Positions 28,255-37,474 of a stretch of DNA of 64,000 nucleotides are shown piece after piece. The notes beneath the pieces were generated by a model that made no database searches, was not told the origin of the DNA, and saw only the letters and a list, made by a program, of their open reading frames with translations. This DNA comes from an uncultured Bacteroidota bacterium. GTDB taxonomy: Bacteria > Bacteroidota > Bacteroidia > Bacteroidales > UBA12481. Where the stretch lies: the NCBI GenBank assembly GCA_903851365.1, contig CAINOB010000014.1, positions 1-64,000 of the forward strand, in the 5' to 3' direction. Position numbers and translations under genes: made by a program. Positions within the stretch are counted from its first letter, which is position 1, and each line of letters opens with the position of its first letter.

Positions 28255-29444
28255 TGGAACCACAAATGCAGCATCTGTATGAAATGCTCTCCAAAGTCGA
28301 CGGCTATATCTATCCGAATGAGATTGAGCTCAACTGGAGCATATTAATTGTCCTGTACCCGTTTATTACCGGGCTGGTTGCCGGGGCTTTCATCCTGGCA
28401 TCACTGGAACGCGTGTTCAAAGTAAAGGTCCTTAAACCGACCTATACCATTGCGCTTCTTACCGCACTTTCTTTCATGATGGTAGCCACATTGCCGCTCA
28501 TCAGCCACCTGGCACAGCCGCAAAGGTTTTACGAGATCATGATCACCCCTCACCTGACCTCAGCCATGGCTATTTTCGGCTTTGTCTATCTCTGGTACCT
28601 CATGGTGGTGCTTCTGCTCGAGATTTGGCTCGATTATCGGCGCGACATTGTTCTTTGGTCGCAGGAAAAAACTGGAGTGATGAAGAGGGTATACAAGATT
28701 CTAACCCTTGGAGTTACCGATCTCTCGGAAAGTACGGTCAAATGGGATGACAAGCTGGGTTATTTTATCACCATTATCGGTATCCCATCCGCTTTTCTGC
28801 TTCATGGATATGTCGGGTTTATATTCGGCTCGGTCAAAGCCAATCCTTGGTGGTCTACAGTGCTTATGCCGGTGATCTTCCTTTTCTCAGCCATGGTATC
28901 GGGGATTGCCCTGGTAATGATTGTGTTTATGGTGGTGAATTATATCCGAAAGCAGGTCATCGATATGGCTTGCCTGAATGAGATTGCCAAATATCTGCTT
29001 ATCGCGCTGATTCTTGACTTTGCATTGGAAGGCCTTGATCAGGTGCACAGGATTTACGAAGCCGAAGAATCATTCAATATTCTGGATATACTTGTAAAAG
29101 GGAAACTGACGTACACACTATTCCTGTTTCAATGGTTCCTGGGCATGATCGTGCCAATGGTTACGCTTGCTACGCTCCAGTTTGTTAAAAACAGGAATAA
29201 ACTCAAGAAGCGACTGTACATGATGACCGGCATCCTGGTACTCTGCGGGATCTTCTTTATGAGATGGAACGTTGTTGTGGGCGGTCAGCTGTTTTCGAAA
29301 AGTTTTTATGGATTTACCACCTTCAAGCTTCATCTGATAGGATCCGAAGGAATCATGATGGCTGCGTTGTGGCTGATATTGCCTTGCACAATTCTTGCTT
29401 TCCTGTTCTGGCTGCTGCCACCCTGGAAGAGGCATGAGGTATGA
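28254..29444 (+). CDS. nrfD: NrfD/PsrC-type quinone-interacting membrane subunit
   Basis: A 396-residue integral membrane protein with about nine to ten hydrophobic helices spread along its length. Helix starts include LNWSILIVLYPFITGLVAG and a second near ALLTALSFMMVATLPLISHL. The latter is followed by HLAQPQRFYEI, a conserved block of the NrfD/PsrC family. These subunits bind menaquinone and hand electrons to the FeS subunit. The ATG overlaps the FeS stop by one base. The likely complex is cytochrome-FeS-NrfD, comparable with the Nrf, Qrc or Act complexes but lacking a catalytic subunit. Confidence 0.85.
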   Translation: MEPQMQHLYEMLSKVDGYIYPNEIELNWSILIVLYPFITGLVAGAFILASLERVFKVKVLKPTYTIALLTALSFMMVATLPLISHLAQPQRFYEIMITPHLTSAMAIFGFVYLWYLMVVLLLEIWLDYRRDIVLWSQEKTGVMKRVYKILTLGVTDLSESTVKWDDKLGYFITIIGIPSAFLLHGYVGFIFGSVKANPWWSTVLMPVIFLFSAMVSGIALVMIVFMVVNYIRKQVIDMACLNEIAKYLLIALILDFALEGLDQVHRIYEAEESFNILDILVKGKLTYTLFLFQWFLGMIVPMVTLATLQFVKNRNKLKKRLYMMTGILVLCGIFFMRWNVVVGGQLFSKSFYGFTTFKLHLIGSEGIMMAALWLILPCTILAFLFWLLPPWKRHEV

Positions 29445-29466
29445 CGACTAAATAAACCGTGTCGAA

Positions 29467-30264
29467 GTGCACGAAAATTTTTACCTCGATAAGTGGTACC
29501 TCGATCTGATCACCGAAGAGGGCGAGGCAATGATTTTCTATGTTGCGAAGCTAAAATGGCACGGGTTTGAAAGTCATTATACAAGCTGGCTGAATTTTGA
29601 TTCGGTAAAAGGAACTTCCAATAATTCAAGGTTAACCCAGGTAAAATTCCCTGTTCTCAAGGATAATTCCTTAACCTGGACCGATACCCGTTTTGGAATT
29701 TCAGGCCAGTGGGAATCTCTGGCCAGTCCTATCCGTTCAAGATTATTTGAATCCGATGAAGGATACCTCGACTGGAACTGCCATCAGCCAGCCTCCAGGG
29801 TACATCTGAAAATTGGGGAGAGGAATATTCATGCCAATGGATATGCCGAGCAACTCATCCTGACAATTCCACCCTGGAAATTAAATCTTGAAAAGCTTCA
29901 ATGGGGACGATATGGATTACCTGGTCAAAACTTAGTTTGGATACAGTGGAAAGCGGATGAAACGAATAAGTGGATCTGGCAAAATGGAGCTCAGATAAAT
30001 GAATGCGAAATTGCCGATGAAGCCATCGGTCTACCACAAACCGGAGAAAAACTTTTTCTTGACCGGTGCGTGGTGCTTGAATCCGAGAAAAAGGTAATGA
30101 GTCTTGTGGCAAGGCTGATAAGCCATTTTCCGGGGATCGACAAATCCATGACATTTAAGTTTTTAATGGCCAATGAAACGAAATGGCTAAGCCGTACAAA
30201 GTTGGAAAAGGACGGAGAAATCATTAACTTAGGTTGGGCAATTCATGAGCTAGTCACCTTTTAA
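29467..30264 (+). CDS. CrtC/AttH-like lipocalin-type protein, function unknown
   Basis: A 265-residue protein with a GTG start at 29467, 22 nt after the NrfD gene. There is no signal peptide. Trp-rich beta segments occur: YLDKWYLDLITEEGEAMIFY, then WGRYGLPGQNLVWIQWKA after a GYAEQL motif. This pattern recalls the hydroxyneurosporene synthase/tocopherol cyclase (CrtC/AttH) superfamily, which uses YAE/W-x-W strands around a lipophilic pocket. I assign the superfamily with moderate confidence only; no catalytic residue can be named. Its place ahead of the ABC genes and an ICMT-Lgt-like protein would fit binding or changing a lipid or prenyl compound. Confidence 0.5.
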   Translation: MHENFYLDKWYLDLITEEGEAMIFYVAKLKWHGFESHYTSWLNFDSVKGTSNNSRLTQVKFPVLKDNSLTWTDTRFGISGQWESLASPIRSRLFESDEGYLDWNCHQPASRVHLKIGERNIHANGYAEQLILTIPPWKLNLEKLQWGRYGLPGQNLVWIQWKADETNKWIWQNGAQINECEIADEAIGLPQTGEKLFLDRCVVLESEKKVMSLVARLISHFPGIDKSMTFKFLMANETKWLSRTKLEKDGEIINLGWAIHELVTF

Positions 30265-30274
30265 CCCCGCTAAA

Positions 30275-30874
30275 ATGATCCTGAAGGCTGAAAACATGAT
30301 CAAGTCTTTCGGTAAAAAAAAGGTACTGAAAGGCGTATCGTTCAGCATGGATGAAGGCACTGTCTATGGCATTGCGGGAGAAAATGGTTCAGGGAAATCC
30401 ACCTTGCTAAAAATCCTTGTCGGTTTATGGAAGGCAGACAAAGGTGATTTTCTGATTAAAGGGAAAATTGGTTATTGTCCGCAGGAGTCGCTTCTTTTCT
30501 CCCAATTAACTGTTGATGAGCACTTCAGATATTTTTCAGCCGCTTATGGTCTGGCGAAAAGTAATTGGCAATCCCAAAGTGAATTCCTGCTCGATCAGTT
30601 GAATTTCAGACAATACCGGAAAGATAAAGTGTCGGACCTGAGCGGGGGTACCCACCAGAAGCTCAATCTATCGCTGGCCTTACTGCACCAGCCCGATTTG
30701 CTGATACTCGATGAACCCTATAACGGGTTTGACTGGGAGACCTACTTTCGTTTTTGGGAAATCACCGGGCACATGAAATCGCAGGGTTGCAGTATCCTGA
30801 TTGTCACTCATTTGTTGAGCGAGGTTAATCGTTTCGATCGGATCTATAATCTTAAAAACGGATATCTGGAATGA
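30275..30874 (+). CDS. ABC transporter ATP-binding protein
   Basis: A compact 199-residue ATPase. Walker A is GENGSGKST (residues 35-43), the Q-loop is near YCPQE, the signature is LSGGTHQK (from residue 122) and Walker B is LLILDEP (residues 142-148), followed by an H-loop in VTHLL. It lacks a membrane part; the next gene, overlapping by 4 nt (ATGA), supplies one. Together they form a small ABC-2-type exporter. The substrate is unknown, and a lipid or haem-related cargo is only suggested by neighbours. Confidence 0.88.
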   Translation: MILKAENMIKSFGKKKVLKGVSFSMDEGTVYGIAGENGSGKSTLLKILVGLWKADKGDFLIKGKIGYCPQESLLFSQLTVDEHFRYFSAAYGLAKSNWQSQSEFLLDQLNFRQYRKDKVSDLSGGTHQKLNLSLALLHQPDLLILDEPYNGFDWETYFRFWEITGHMKSQGCSILIVTHLLSEVNRFDRIYNLKNGYLE

Positions 30875-31635
30875 ATGTCAGGCGAATAATGACCAGTTTA
30901 TCCATGATCCTGCGGATGCTTTTTCGCAGGAGGATAGTGTTGATCCTTCTGGTCGTTATCCCGATCGTTTTTTTCTCCGTTGTTGCCATCACGACTTCTA
31001 TTCAGAAAGTTCCATTCCGCATTGCTTCCATGAATGGTAAGGTATTTATCCTGGCCAGTGAAAAACATATGGCCCTGGTGTTCTTTGCGGTCGCAATTGC
31101 CGGATTTTTAATGTCATTTCTCGCTATGAACCTCATCCAGAAAAATAGCACGATAAACCGAAGGCTCATGGTGTGTGGGTATCATCCCCTCGAACTGCTA
31201 TTATCGAACCTTCTGGCATTAACCTTGATGATCCTGATGATCTCGGTATACGTTGGATTACTCACGGCTGCATTTTTCCACGTTTCTCATCCAGGAATGA
31301 TGATATTCAGCCTTGCCCTCACCGGCTTTGTTTATGGCGGTTATGGTTTGGCGGTTGGCAGTTTGATCGCCGGGGAGCTTGAAGGGATTCTTTTCATTGT
31401 GTTATTGGCAAATATTGATGCAGGTTGGCTGCAGAACCCTATATTTTATGCTGAGGCTCAAAATCAGGCTCTTATCCATTACCTTCCTGCATTTTATCCC
31501 TCTCAGGCAGCGATAATTGCCGCTTTTACTGACTATTCCGGCTTAAATGCCTCTTTGAACAGCCTATGGTACGGATTAGGTTTTCTTGCTTTTTCTATGC
31601 TGATTTTTGTTATCAAAATGCGTATCAGAAAATGA
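30871..31635 (+). CDS. ABC-2-type transporter permease
   Basis: A 254-residue membrane protein with about six hydrophobic helices: one near residues 18-40, then helices around 68-90, 108-130, 138-160, 165-185 and 225-248. It has no ATPase motifs. It overlaps the ATPase gene by 4 nt and the following fusion gene by 4 nt, which marks an operon. The MTSLSMILRMLFRRRIVLIL opening is typical of ABC-2 permeases. Substrate unknown. Confidence 0.75.
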   Translation: MNVRRIMTSLSMILRMLFRRRIVLILLVVIPIVFFSVVAITTSIQKVPFRIASMNGKVFILASEKHMALVFFAVAIAGFLMSFLAMNLIQKNSTINRRLMVCGYHPLELLLSNLLALTLMILMISVYVGLLTAAFFHVSHPGMMIFSLALTGFVYGGYGLAVGSLIAGELEGILFIVLLANIDAGWLQNPIFYAEAQNQALIHYLPAFYPSQAAIIAAFTDYSGLNASLNSLWYGLGFLAFSMLIFVIKMRIRK

Positions 31636-33536
31636 AAAAATTAAATCCGGTTTTAGGAAAGATCCTTTATTCGCTGCTATTCGTAGCGATAATTCCTCTT
31701 TTACTATGGTTTTGGGCCGGGCATACCGGTCGAGCTGTTAAGTATCCCCCGATCGAATCGGTTACCTGGGGCGCAGTCCTTCTTCTTGCCGGTGGCGCAC
31801 TCATGATCTGGGGAATGATGGCCATTGTCCTGTTTGGCAAGGGATTGCCAATGAACGCTTATCCGCCCGAGAAATTTGTCACTCGCGGACCATATCATCT
31901 GGTACGGCATCCGATTTACTGGGGTTTTGGAATCATGGTTTGTGGAATGTCGGTCCTTACCGGATCGGCCAGTGGATTATGGCTTGTTACCCCAATAACC
32001 ATTCTGGCTATGACCTCCCTTGTTCTGGGATTTGAACAGATCGGTTTGCAACAAAGGTTTCCCGGAGAGAAAATACGAACTTTCTTTGATCAGGGAGGTA
32101 ATGAACAGAGCCGAGTGACTCTGAAGAAGAGGCTGGCTGCAATTTTGTTGTTTTTTATAGTATTGCTTTTATCGAACTTTATGGTCGGATATCTGGCAGG
32201 AGGGGCTGATCCACTGATTGGAAAATCATGGAAGATCAGTACATTCTTTGAGCAAGAGCCCCTTCGTTTTCTTAGCCTGTTTTTTATAATAGGCGTTCCC
32301 ATGACTTTGAAAAGGCAGGATCTAATCCGGGATTGGTTGATTTCGGTAGTAGCCGGACTTGCCCTGTCAGTGTATATTTCTCTGTTATGGCCGGCAGCCG
32401 GAGCGCAATATTTTGTTTCAGGATACACCATGGGCAATCTGCCCGGCAACCTTAACTTTCTTTTTGGCAGCATACCATTGTTTTTAGTACTTCTTTCTTT
32501 GAAGTTTTATGTGAAGCAGTTCAGGTATTTAGTGATACTCCTGATTGTTTTCGCCACTTTTCTGGGGCTGGTACAACTCGTTAACTGCCGTTCTTCGGTC
32601 CAGCATCTGATAGTCTCCATATTCATCTATTACGTAGCTGCCAATTATTTAAGCATCTGGATATTACTGAAAAACTTTGCTGAACGGATGGCAAATTCAT
32701 GGAAAGAGTGGGTGATTGGTCCCGTCAGGATTATCAATCATGCTTTCATCATAGGATTTGGTGCAATTTTCGGAGTTCTGTACGCAGGAATTCTGGCCGG
32801 CAGGGAATATGCCTGGGCCATTCTGATTTTTGCGGTGGTACTGATGATCTGTTCAGCTATCTGGGCCCAGCTGATCGAAGGATCGGATAAATTAAAGCGT
32901 CCTTTCGGTTATTATGGAGCCATTGTTGGAATCATTTTTGCCAGTCTGATTCTGTGGCAATTGGGATATAATGTATGGTTGCTGATAGGTTTAGCCTCTG
33001 TTCTGATGCCCTGGGTGCAGGCGATCGGACGATTTCGCTGTCTGGCTAACGGTTGTTGTCACGGAAGACCAACCAGCGATGACCGGCTGGGAATCCGATA
33101 CTTTCATGATCGTACCCGGGTTTGCGGTTTATCCGGCCTGAAGGGGAAGCTAATCCATCCCACTCCGCTATATTCCATTGTTTGGCTGTTTTTTGTCGGG
33201 TTTGTTATGCTGGCACTCTGGCATCACCACCTGCCTTATTCGTTCATGTTCGGATTATACCTGATTCTCACTTCCACTGGCCGGTTTGTGGAAGAGGCAT
33301 ACCGTGGTGAGGTCCAGACACCCATTTTCGATGGACTTCATCTTTATCAGTGGATTGCCATCATATCGGCCCTTTTGGGTATAATTATCACCATAATTCC
33401 GGTGAAAGTTGTTGAGCTGCATCCGGTATTCGGTTGGGAAATTCCCGTTGCTGCATTCATTTTGGGGCTTCTCTCCTTTTTTGCCATGGGGGTGGATTTC
33501 CCGAAATCCAATGTAAGGTTTTCGAGATTGGTCTAA
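31632..33536 (+). CDS. Fusion of ICMT-like methyltransferase and Lgt-like membrane enzyme
   Basis: The ATG at 31632 overlaps the permease stop (ATGA) and begins MKKLNPVLGKILY. An in-frame start at 31566 lies within the permease and is rejected. The product has 634 residues and many membrane helices. Residues about 50-140 match the isoprenylcysteine carboxyl methyltransferase/phospholipid methyltransferase group, with RGPYHLVRHPIYWG at about 85-98. Residues about 400-620 resemble prolipoprotein diacylglyceryl transferase: GRFRCLANGCCHGRP, HPTPLYS and GRFVEEAYRGE occur in the order of the Lgt core motifs. The middle (about 160-400) is all helices. A genuine Lgt is normally about 270 residues and stands alone, so this fusion more likely acts on another lipid-linked substrate. 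Confidence 0.7.
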   Translation: MKKLNPVLGKILYSLLFVAIIPLLLWFWAGHTGRAVKYPPIESVTWGAVLLLAGGALMIWGMMAIVLFGKGLPMNAYPPEKFVTRGPYHLVRHPIYWGFGIMVCGMSVLTGSASGLWLVTPITILAMTSLVLGFEQIGLQQRFPGEKIRTFFDQGGNEQSRVTLKKRLAAILLFFIVLLLSNFMVGYLAGGADPLIGKSWKISTFFEQEPLRFLSLFFIIGVPMTLKRQDLIRDWLISVVAGLALSVYISLLWPAAGAQYFVSGYTMGNLPGNLNFLFGSIPLFLVLLSLKFYVKQFRYLVILLIVFATFLGLVQLVNCRSSVQHLIVSIFIYYVAANYLSIWILLKNFAERMANSWKEWVIGPVRIINHAFIIGFGAIFGVLYAGILAGREYAWAILIFAVVLMICSAIWAQLIEGSDKLKRPFGYYGAIVGIIFASLILWQLGYNVWLLIGLASVLMPWVQAIGRFRCLANGCCHGRPTSDDRLGIRYFHDRTRVCGLSGLKGKLIHPTPLYSIVWLFFVGFVMLALWHHHLPYSFMFGLYLILTSTGRFVEEAYRGEVQTPIFDGLHLYQWIAIISALLGIIITIIPVKVVELHPVFGWEIPVAAFILGLLSFFAMGVDFPKSNVRFSRLV

Positions 33537-33602
33537 AAGTTGAAGTTTTTGCTAATGTTTTCAATTGTGTTTCAGTAGATTACGAGACCAAATCAAAATA
33601 TC

Positions 33603-33917
33603 ATGAAAAAACTATTTGCAATCATTATAATCATTGGCCTGGCTTTGCCTGCCGTAGCTCAGATTTCTACTCGACGGGTACGATAAAGTGGGAGAGGGTT
33701 TGCTGTCGTTTATGACATGGGTACCGAACACATGACCGATATTTCCGGTAACTCTTCTGATACCTATGATGGTTTTATGAGCAGGATCGGAATTACCCTG
33801 GCAAAGCGCCTGCCTAAAGGAAATGTAGTCTATTTTGAGACTAATCACTATTTGGATACCTTCGATGCACACAGTTATTATGAAGTGAAAGTTGGGTTCG
33901 TCTTTTCGCAGAAATAA
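33603..33917 (+). pseudogene. Broken small outer-membrane or secreted protein gene
   Basis: From an ATG at 33603 a signal peptide is read (MKKLFAIIIIIGLALPAVAQ), but an in-frame TAA at 33684 ends the frame after 27 codons. The same frame then continues open to the stop at 33915-33917. It reads GRGFAVVYDMGTEHMTD, YDGFMSRIG, LPKGNVVYFETN and ends VKVGFVFSQK, like beta strands of a small membrane protein. A neighbouring frame gives STGTIKWERV over the break, so two compensating indels, a point stop or a sequencing error are all possible. Confidence 0.5.
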
Positions 33918-33934
33918 AATGATAGCTAAGCAGA

Positions 33935-35617
33935 TTATTGCTTCATAATTCTGATGGTCTGGCCGGATGCCTCACCAGTAACTTTTAAAAAATACAAACC
34001 GGGCAGCAAAGATGAAAAGTCTTTCTGCCCGATTTGTTTTCCCGACCATACCGTTTGTCCTGATGAATTCAGCAGGGCATAATTCTCATCACCTTTTGTT
34101 CCATATAGGAATATCTTATCCTTAAATGGATTTGGATAGGCATGAATATCCCCGGAATTAAGCTCCTGATTGTCTACCGACGTCGGGTACTTTTCGACAA
34201 AATCTCCGGGAGTGAGGTCCTTGCCAATAAAGGCGGCATAATCAAGAGGGTATTTGTAAATCCTGAAAACCGAATTCATTGTTTCACCTGTGCGTGCCGG
34301 ATCTGTAAGAGGGGTAGAACCTTGCATCATCGGGCCATACTGATCAACGGGACAAATATATTTCCAGACGATTTGTTTTCCTTGGGTCACCTCAAGAAAC
34401 TGGCCCACGGTGCCCGAACATAAAATCGTATTTCCGTTCGGAAGGCGATAAGCTCCGGAGATATTTTCAGAATATAGTGGATTTGCCGAGGTGCCCTGGT
34501 AGGTCCACGTCAAATCCTTCGGACTGAAAGCTGAACCAGCAGTGATGGAATAATTGCCATCGGCATCGACTGCCGGCGTAAATTCATCGACCGATGAGTA
34601 GACAGTAGTTCCCCCGCGGCCCAGACCGTTATTGAAACAGGTGAGGTTCCCTGCGCCCGGACGTCCTGGAAGAACCCACTCCACGTCGTGCTGCTGAAAA
34701 TACCGCTGGTCGGAACTGGTCCCAGCTCCATAAGTTATGGGATTTCCCCATCGGTAAATCAAATCTCCTCCTTTCCCTCTCTTACCTCCGGTATGTCCTT
34801 TGGCTTCCGCAGTTGTCGTGCTGTGATCAATAATCCAAACTTCACTGTTTCCCCTTACACTGAGTGCTATCTGGTCGAATTCGGGATTATAATCTATGGA
34901 GTTCATATGGTTCCAGAATGCGGGAAGATTTTTTTTGTCCCCATCACAATCGATTAATTCAGGATGCAACCTTGGAACTCCGTAATTCAATTTTGTGGCA
35001 TCAAAATCCTGGATCAGGTGGTCCCAGGTATGCCACTCCCATACAACTGTGCAACCAGTGGGGTAGGTGGGCTTTATTTCAGCCACATAATCCGGAACCA
35101 TCATTCCCTTGGATTGAATTTCCGGTTGGAATTTTGATGGGTCGAAACCCGCCGCAAGGCATTCTGCATAAGTTTTCTTTTCAATAACCAGCATGATAAT
35201 ATTCCCATTGGGCAGGAGTCTGATATCATGGTGCTGCATATAGGTAGCGGTAGAAAAATCAGTGCTCCAGACCAGTTTATCATTCCAGTCGTATTCTTCA
35301 ATTCGTCCCCCTTCACCTCCGCCGCTGCTTAATTGACCCTTTGTCATGCAGGAACGAAGAAGGTTGCCATTTTCGAGAAGGTATACCGATTGTCCGGGAG
35401 GATACTGGCTTGCCGACCATTTATGAACCATCCGGCCCTCATTATTAATCAGATAGGTTGCCGTATATTGCTTGGGTGCAAAAAGGGTATATCCCTTGTA
35501 AACGTTAGCTGTATCGTTAAGAAAAAGGCCGACGGTCCGGGTTTGTGCAAATGCCGGTACTGCGATCAGGACAAGGATTAAAATCTGAAGTCCTGTCTTA
35601 AGTCTTTTAGATCTCAT
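33935..35617 (-). CDS. Arylsulfotransferase (ASST) family protein with T9SS tail, copy 1
   Basis: A 560-residue secreted protein with a signal peptide ending VPAFAQ|T. The body is a beta-propeller-like ASST sequence with DWNDKLVWS, the LLPNGNIIML motif, VVWEWHTWDHL, DIDH-like and HDVEWVLPG segments, and a second RLPNGNTILCSG. ASST enzymes move sulfate between phenolic esters in the periplasm or outside the cell. The last 80 residues (AYPNPFKDKIFLYG ... LPGLYFLKVTGE) are a T9SS type A sorting domain, so it is exported to the surface. Residues proven catalytic in E. coli ASST cannot be placed by eye. It is the last gene of a nine-gene minus-strand cluster, 47 nt after a paralogue. Confidence 0.8.
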   Translation of the reverse strand: MRSKRLKTGLQILILVLIAVPAFAQTRTVGLFLNDTANVYKGYTLFAPKQYTATYLINNEGRMVHKWSASQYPPGQSVYLLENGNLLRSCMTKGQLSSGGGEGGRIEEYDWNDKLVWSTDFSTATYMQHHDIRLLPNGNIIMLVIEKKTYAECLAAGFDPSKFQPEIQSKGMMVPDYVAEIKPTYPTGCTVVWEWHTWDHLIQDFDATKLNYGVPRLHPELIDCDGDKKNLPAFWNHMNSIDYNPEFDQIALSVRGNSEVWIIDHSTTTAEAKGHTGGKRGKGGDLIYRWGNPITYGAGTSSDQRYFQQHDVEWVLPGRPGAGNLTCFNNGLGRGGTTVYSSVDEFTPAVDADGNYSITAGSAFSPKDLTWTYQGTSANPLYSENISGAYRLPNGNTILCSGTVGQFLEVTQGKQIVWKYICPVDQYGPMMQGSTPLTDPARTGETMNSVFRIYKYPLDYAAFIGKDLTPGDFVEKYPTSVDNQELNSGDIHAYPNPFKDKIFLYGTKGDENYALLNSSGQTVWSGKQIGQKDFSSLLPGLYFLKVTGEASGQTIRIMKQ

Positions 35618-35664
35618 TGATTTTGTATTTAATTTATGTTTTATGTACCCACCCCAACCCCTCT

Positions 35665-37464
35665 CTATCTTGAGTAGATCATCTTCTTGCTGATTTTTTG
35701 ATTGTCAGCGGTGAGAATGTAGAAATACATCCCGTTCGGAACTCGTAATCCATCATCATTTGTACCATCCCAGGTGAGGTTGTAATTGCCTGCCGGGCAG
35801 CCCTGGTTGAGTAAAGACCTAACCTGTTTTCCTGAGAGGTCAAATATCACCACACTTACTTTTTTACCGTTTTCCAGGATAAAACTGATACTGGTATTAT
35901 AAGAAAACGGGTTGGGAAAGTTCTGTGCAAGCTGATCGCCACCGGTCTCTGAATATCCAGTGGCAGGTTCGCTTGAAGTGATATCAGCCGGAGTAAGGTA
36001 ATCTGGATCAAACCCGGTAATAGTTTCGCCGGCAGTAAGGTCCTTGCCCTTTAGTGCGGGATGATCGCTTGTGTATCGGTAAGCACGGAAAGCAGCATTG
36101 TAAGTCGGATAATTATCAACCTTAATTCTCTTCTTTCCATCGTGGGTAAGTGGATTGATATACTCCCAAACAATGGAAGTATCGGCGGGAGCGATTTCGA
36201 AAAAATGACCGTCATTCATCGAGCAGACAAAGGTATTCCCATTGGGCAGGCGCTGAGCGCTGGATCCTATAGTGCTGAAAAAGGAGGTGTTGTTTTTACT
36301 CGAATATCTCCAGACTATCTGCTTCGATACATTTTTCTTCTCCTTCATCAGATTGCGATCTGGTGAATTAACGATATTATAGCCCGCCGTTGGAGGATTA
36401 ACATATTTCCCTGTATTACTACCTGCGGAATTCAGGTAAGGATTGATCTCGTATATATAGGATTGGGGAGTAAGCTCAAAAAGGTTCTGCCCGTTGTTGA
36501 ATATCAGGAAATCTCCAGCACCTGGCAGACCGGTTTTTATCCATTGTATATCATGTGCGCCGCCCATCTGCTTATGCCCCGAAGTGGCCTTTTCCCAATT
36601 GTCCAAAACCGAAGGAGGATCGCCCTGATCGTATTTTGCAGGATCGCCGAAGCGATAGAGAAAATCCCCCTTTGTTGAAGCAGCGAGGGTAATGGAACTA
36701 TCGGGTTTGCCTGCAATAAAAGTGTTACCATGATCGATTACATAAAACTCGCCGTGAACTGAATTAACCACCACCAGGTCGAGGTCCTGATTGTAATCCA
36801 TGGAATTGCAGTGCAGCCAGTCGCTTTTCACCGGATTGCCCCTCATATTCAGATCGATCTTTCCGGGATTGTCCTTAACAACGCCATAGGTTGATTTTCC
36901 AGGAAGGATGTCCTGAACCACATGATTAAAGAACCACCATTCCCAGATCACATTACCCGATCGGTCAACCTCAACCACGGCATCCATCTGGGAGCCGGTA
37001 TAATTGTTTGACGGATCGCATCCGGCTGCCAGGCATTGTGCGGAGGTTAGATCCCTGTTGGCAATATACATGAAAGTCGAATCCTTGAGTTTCGGATTGT
37101 AGAGTTTTGTGAAATCGTGATGCGGATAGTATCCACTTCGCGACTCCGTATATTGCCAGATGGTGTTCCCGTTCCAGTCGAGCTCTTTCCATTGGTTCTG
37201 GTTGCTGGGATTACCTCCTACCGCATCAAGCAGGGTGCCGTTATCAGTAAATCGCGGATTGGTTCCGATCCGCCAGGAATGAATAACGTGCCCTTCCATA
37301 TCGATCAGGTAAGTTGTTCCTCCCGATCCAAAAAGCGTGTAGCCATTATACGACTTTGATGAATCCCAATATCGGGTTTCGGTCGGAATGAAAAAGCATT
37401 CCTGAGCATAAGTGGACACTGCAGCAATCAAAATTGCTGATATTAAACAGATCCTTTTCATCAT
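35665..37464 (-). CDS. Arylsulfotransferase (ASST) family protein with T9SS tail, copy 2
   Basis: A 599-residue paralogue of the downstream ASST gene, with signal MMKRICLISAILIAA and cleavage after YAQ. Shared marks are YNGYTLFGSGGTTYLIDMEG, ELDWNGNTIWQY, HHDFTKLYNPK, VIWEWWFFNHVVQD, GGAHDIQWIKTG and RLPNGNTFVCS. The C-terminus (QNFPNPFSYNTSISF, LSGKQVRSL, PNGMYFYIL) is a FlgD-like T9SS sorting domain. A role in sulfating or desulfating outside substrates is inferred from the family. It starts 10 nt after the DUF1566-SUMF1 gene stop, so the two are in one operon. Confidence 0.8.
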   Translation of the reverse strand: MMKRICLISAILIAAVSTYAQECFFIPTETRYWDSSKSYNGYTLFGSGGTTYLIDMEGHVIHSWRIGTNPRFTDNGTLLDAVGGNPSNQNQWKELDWNGNTIWQYTESRSGYYPHHDFTKLYNPKLKDSTFMYIANRDLTSAQCLAAGCDPSNNYTGSQMDAVVEVDRSGNVIWEWWFFNHVVQDILPGKSTYGVVKDNPGKIDLNMRGNPVKSDWLHCNSMDYNQDLDLVVVNSVHGEFYVIDHGNTFIAGKPDSSITLAASTKGDFLYRFGDPAKYDQGDPPSVLDNWEKATSGHKQMGGAHDIQWIKTGLPGAGDFLIFNNGQNLFELTPQSYIYEINPYLNSAGSNTGKYVNPPTAGYNIVNSPDRNLMKEKKNVSKQIVWRYSSKNNTSFFSTIGSSAQRLPNGNTFVCSMNDGHFFEIAPADTSIVWEYINPLTHDGKKRIKVDNYPTYNAAFRAYRYTSDHPALKGKDLTAGETITGFDPDYLTPADITSSEPATGYSETGGDQLAQNFPNPFSYNTSISFILENGKKVSVVIFDLSGKQVRSLLNQGCPAGNYNLTWDGTNDDGLRVPNGMYFYILTADNQKISKKMIYSR

Positions 37465-37474
37465 TAAAATCGGT

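Noticed and set aside
31566-31631. Upstream start for the ICMT-Lgt-like fusion
   Set aside because: It lies inside the permease gene; the ATG at 31632 overlaps the permease stop in the usual ATGA manner.
33434-33715. 93-codon plus-strand frame across the end of the fusion gene
   Set aside because: Most of it is an out-of-frame reading of the fusion gene; only its last residues touch the broken membrane-protein gene.
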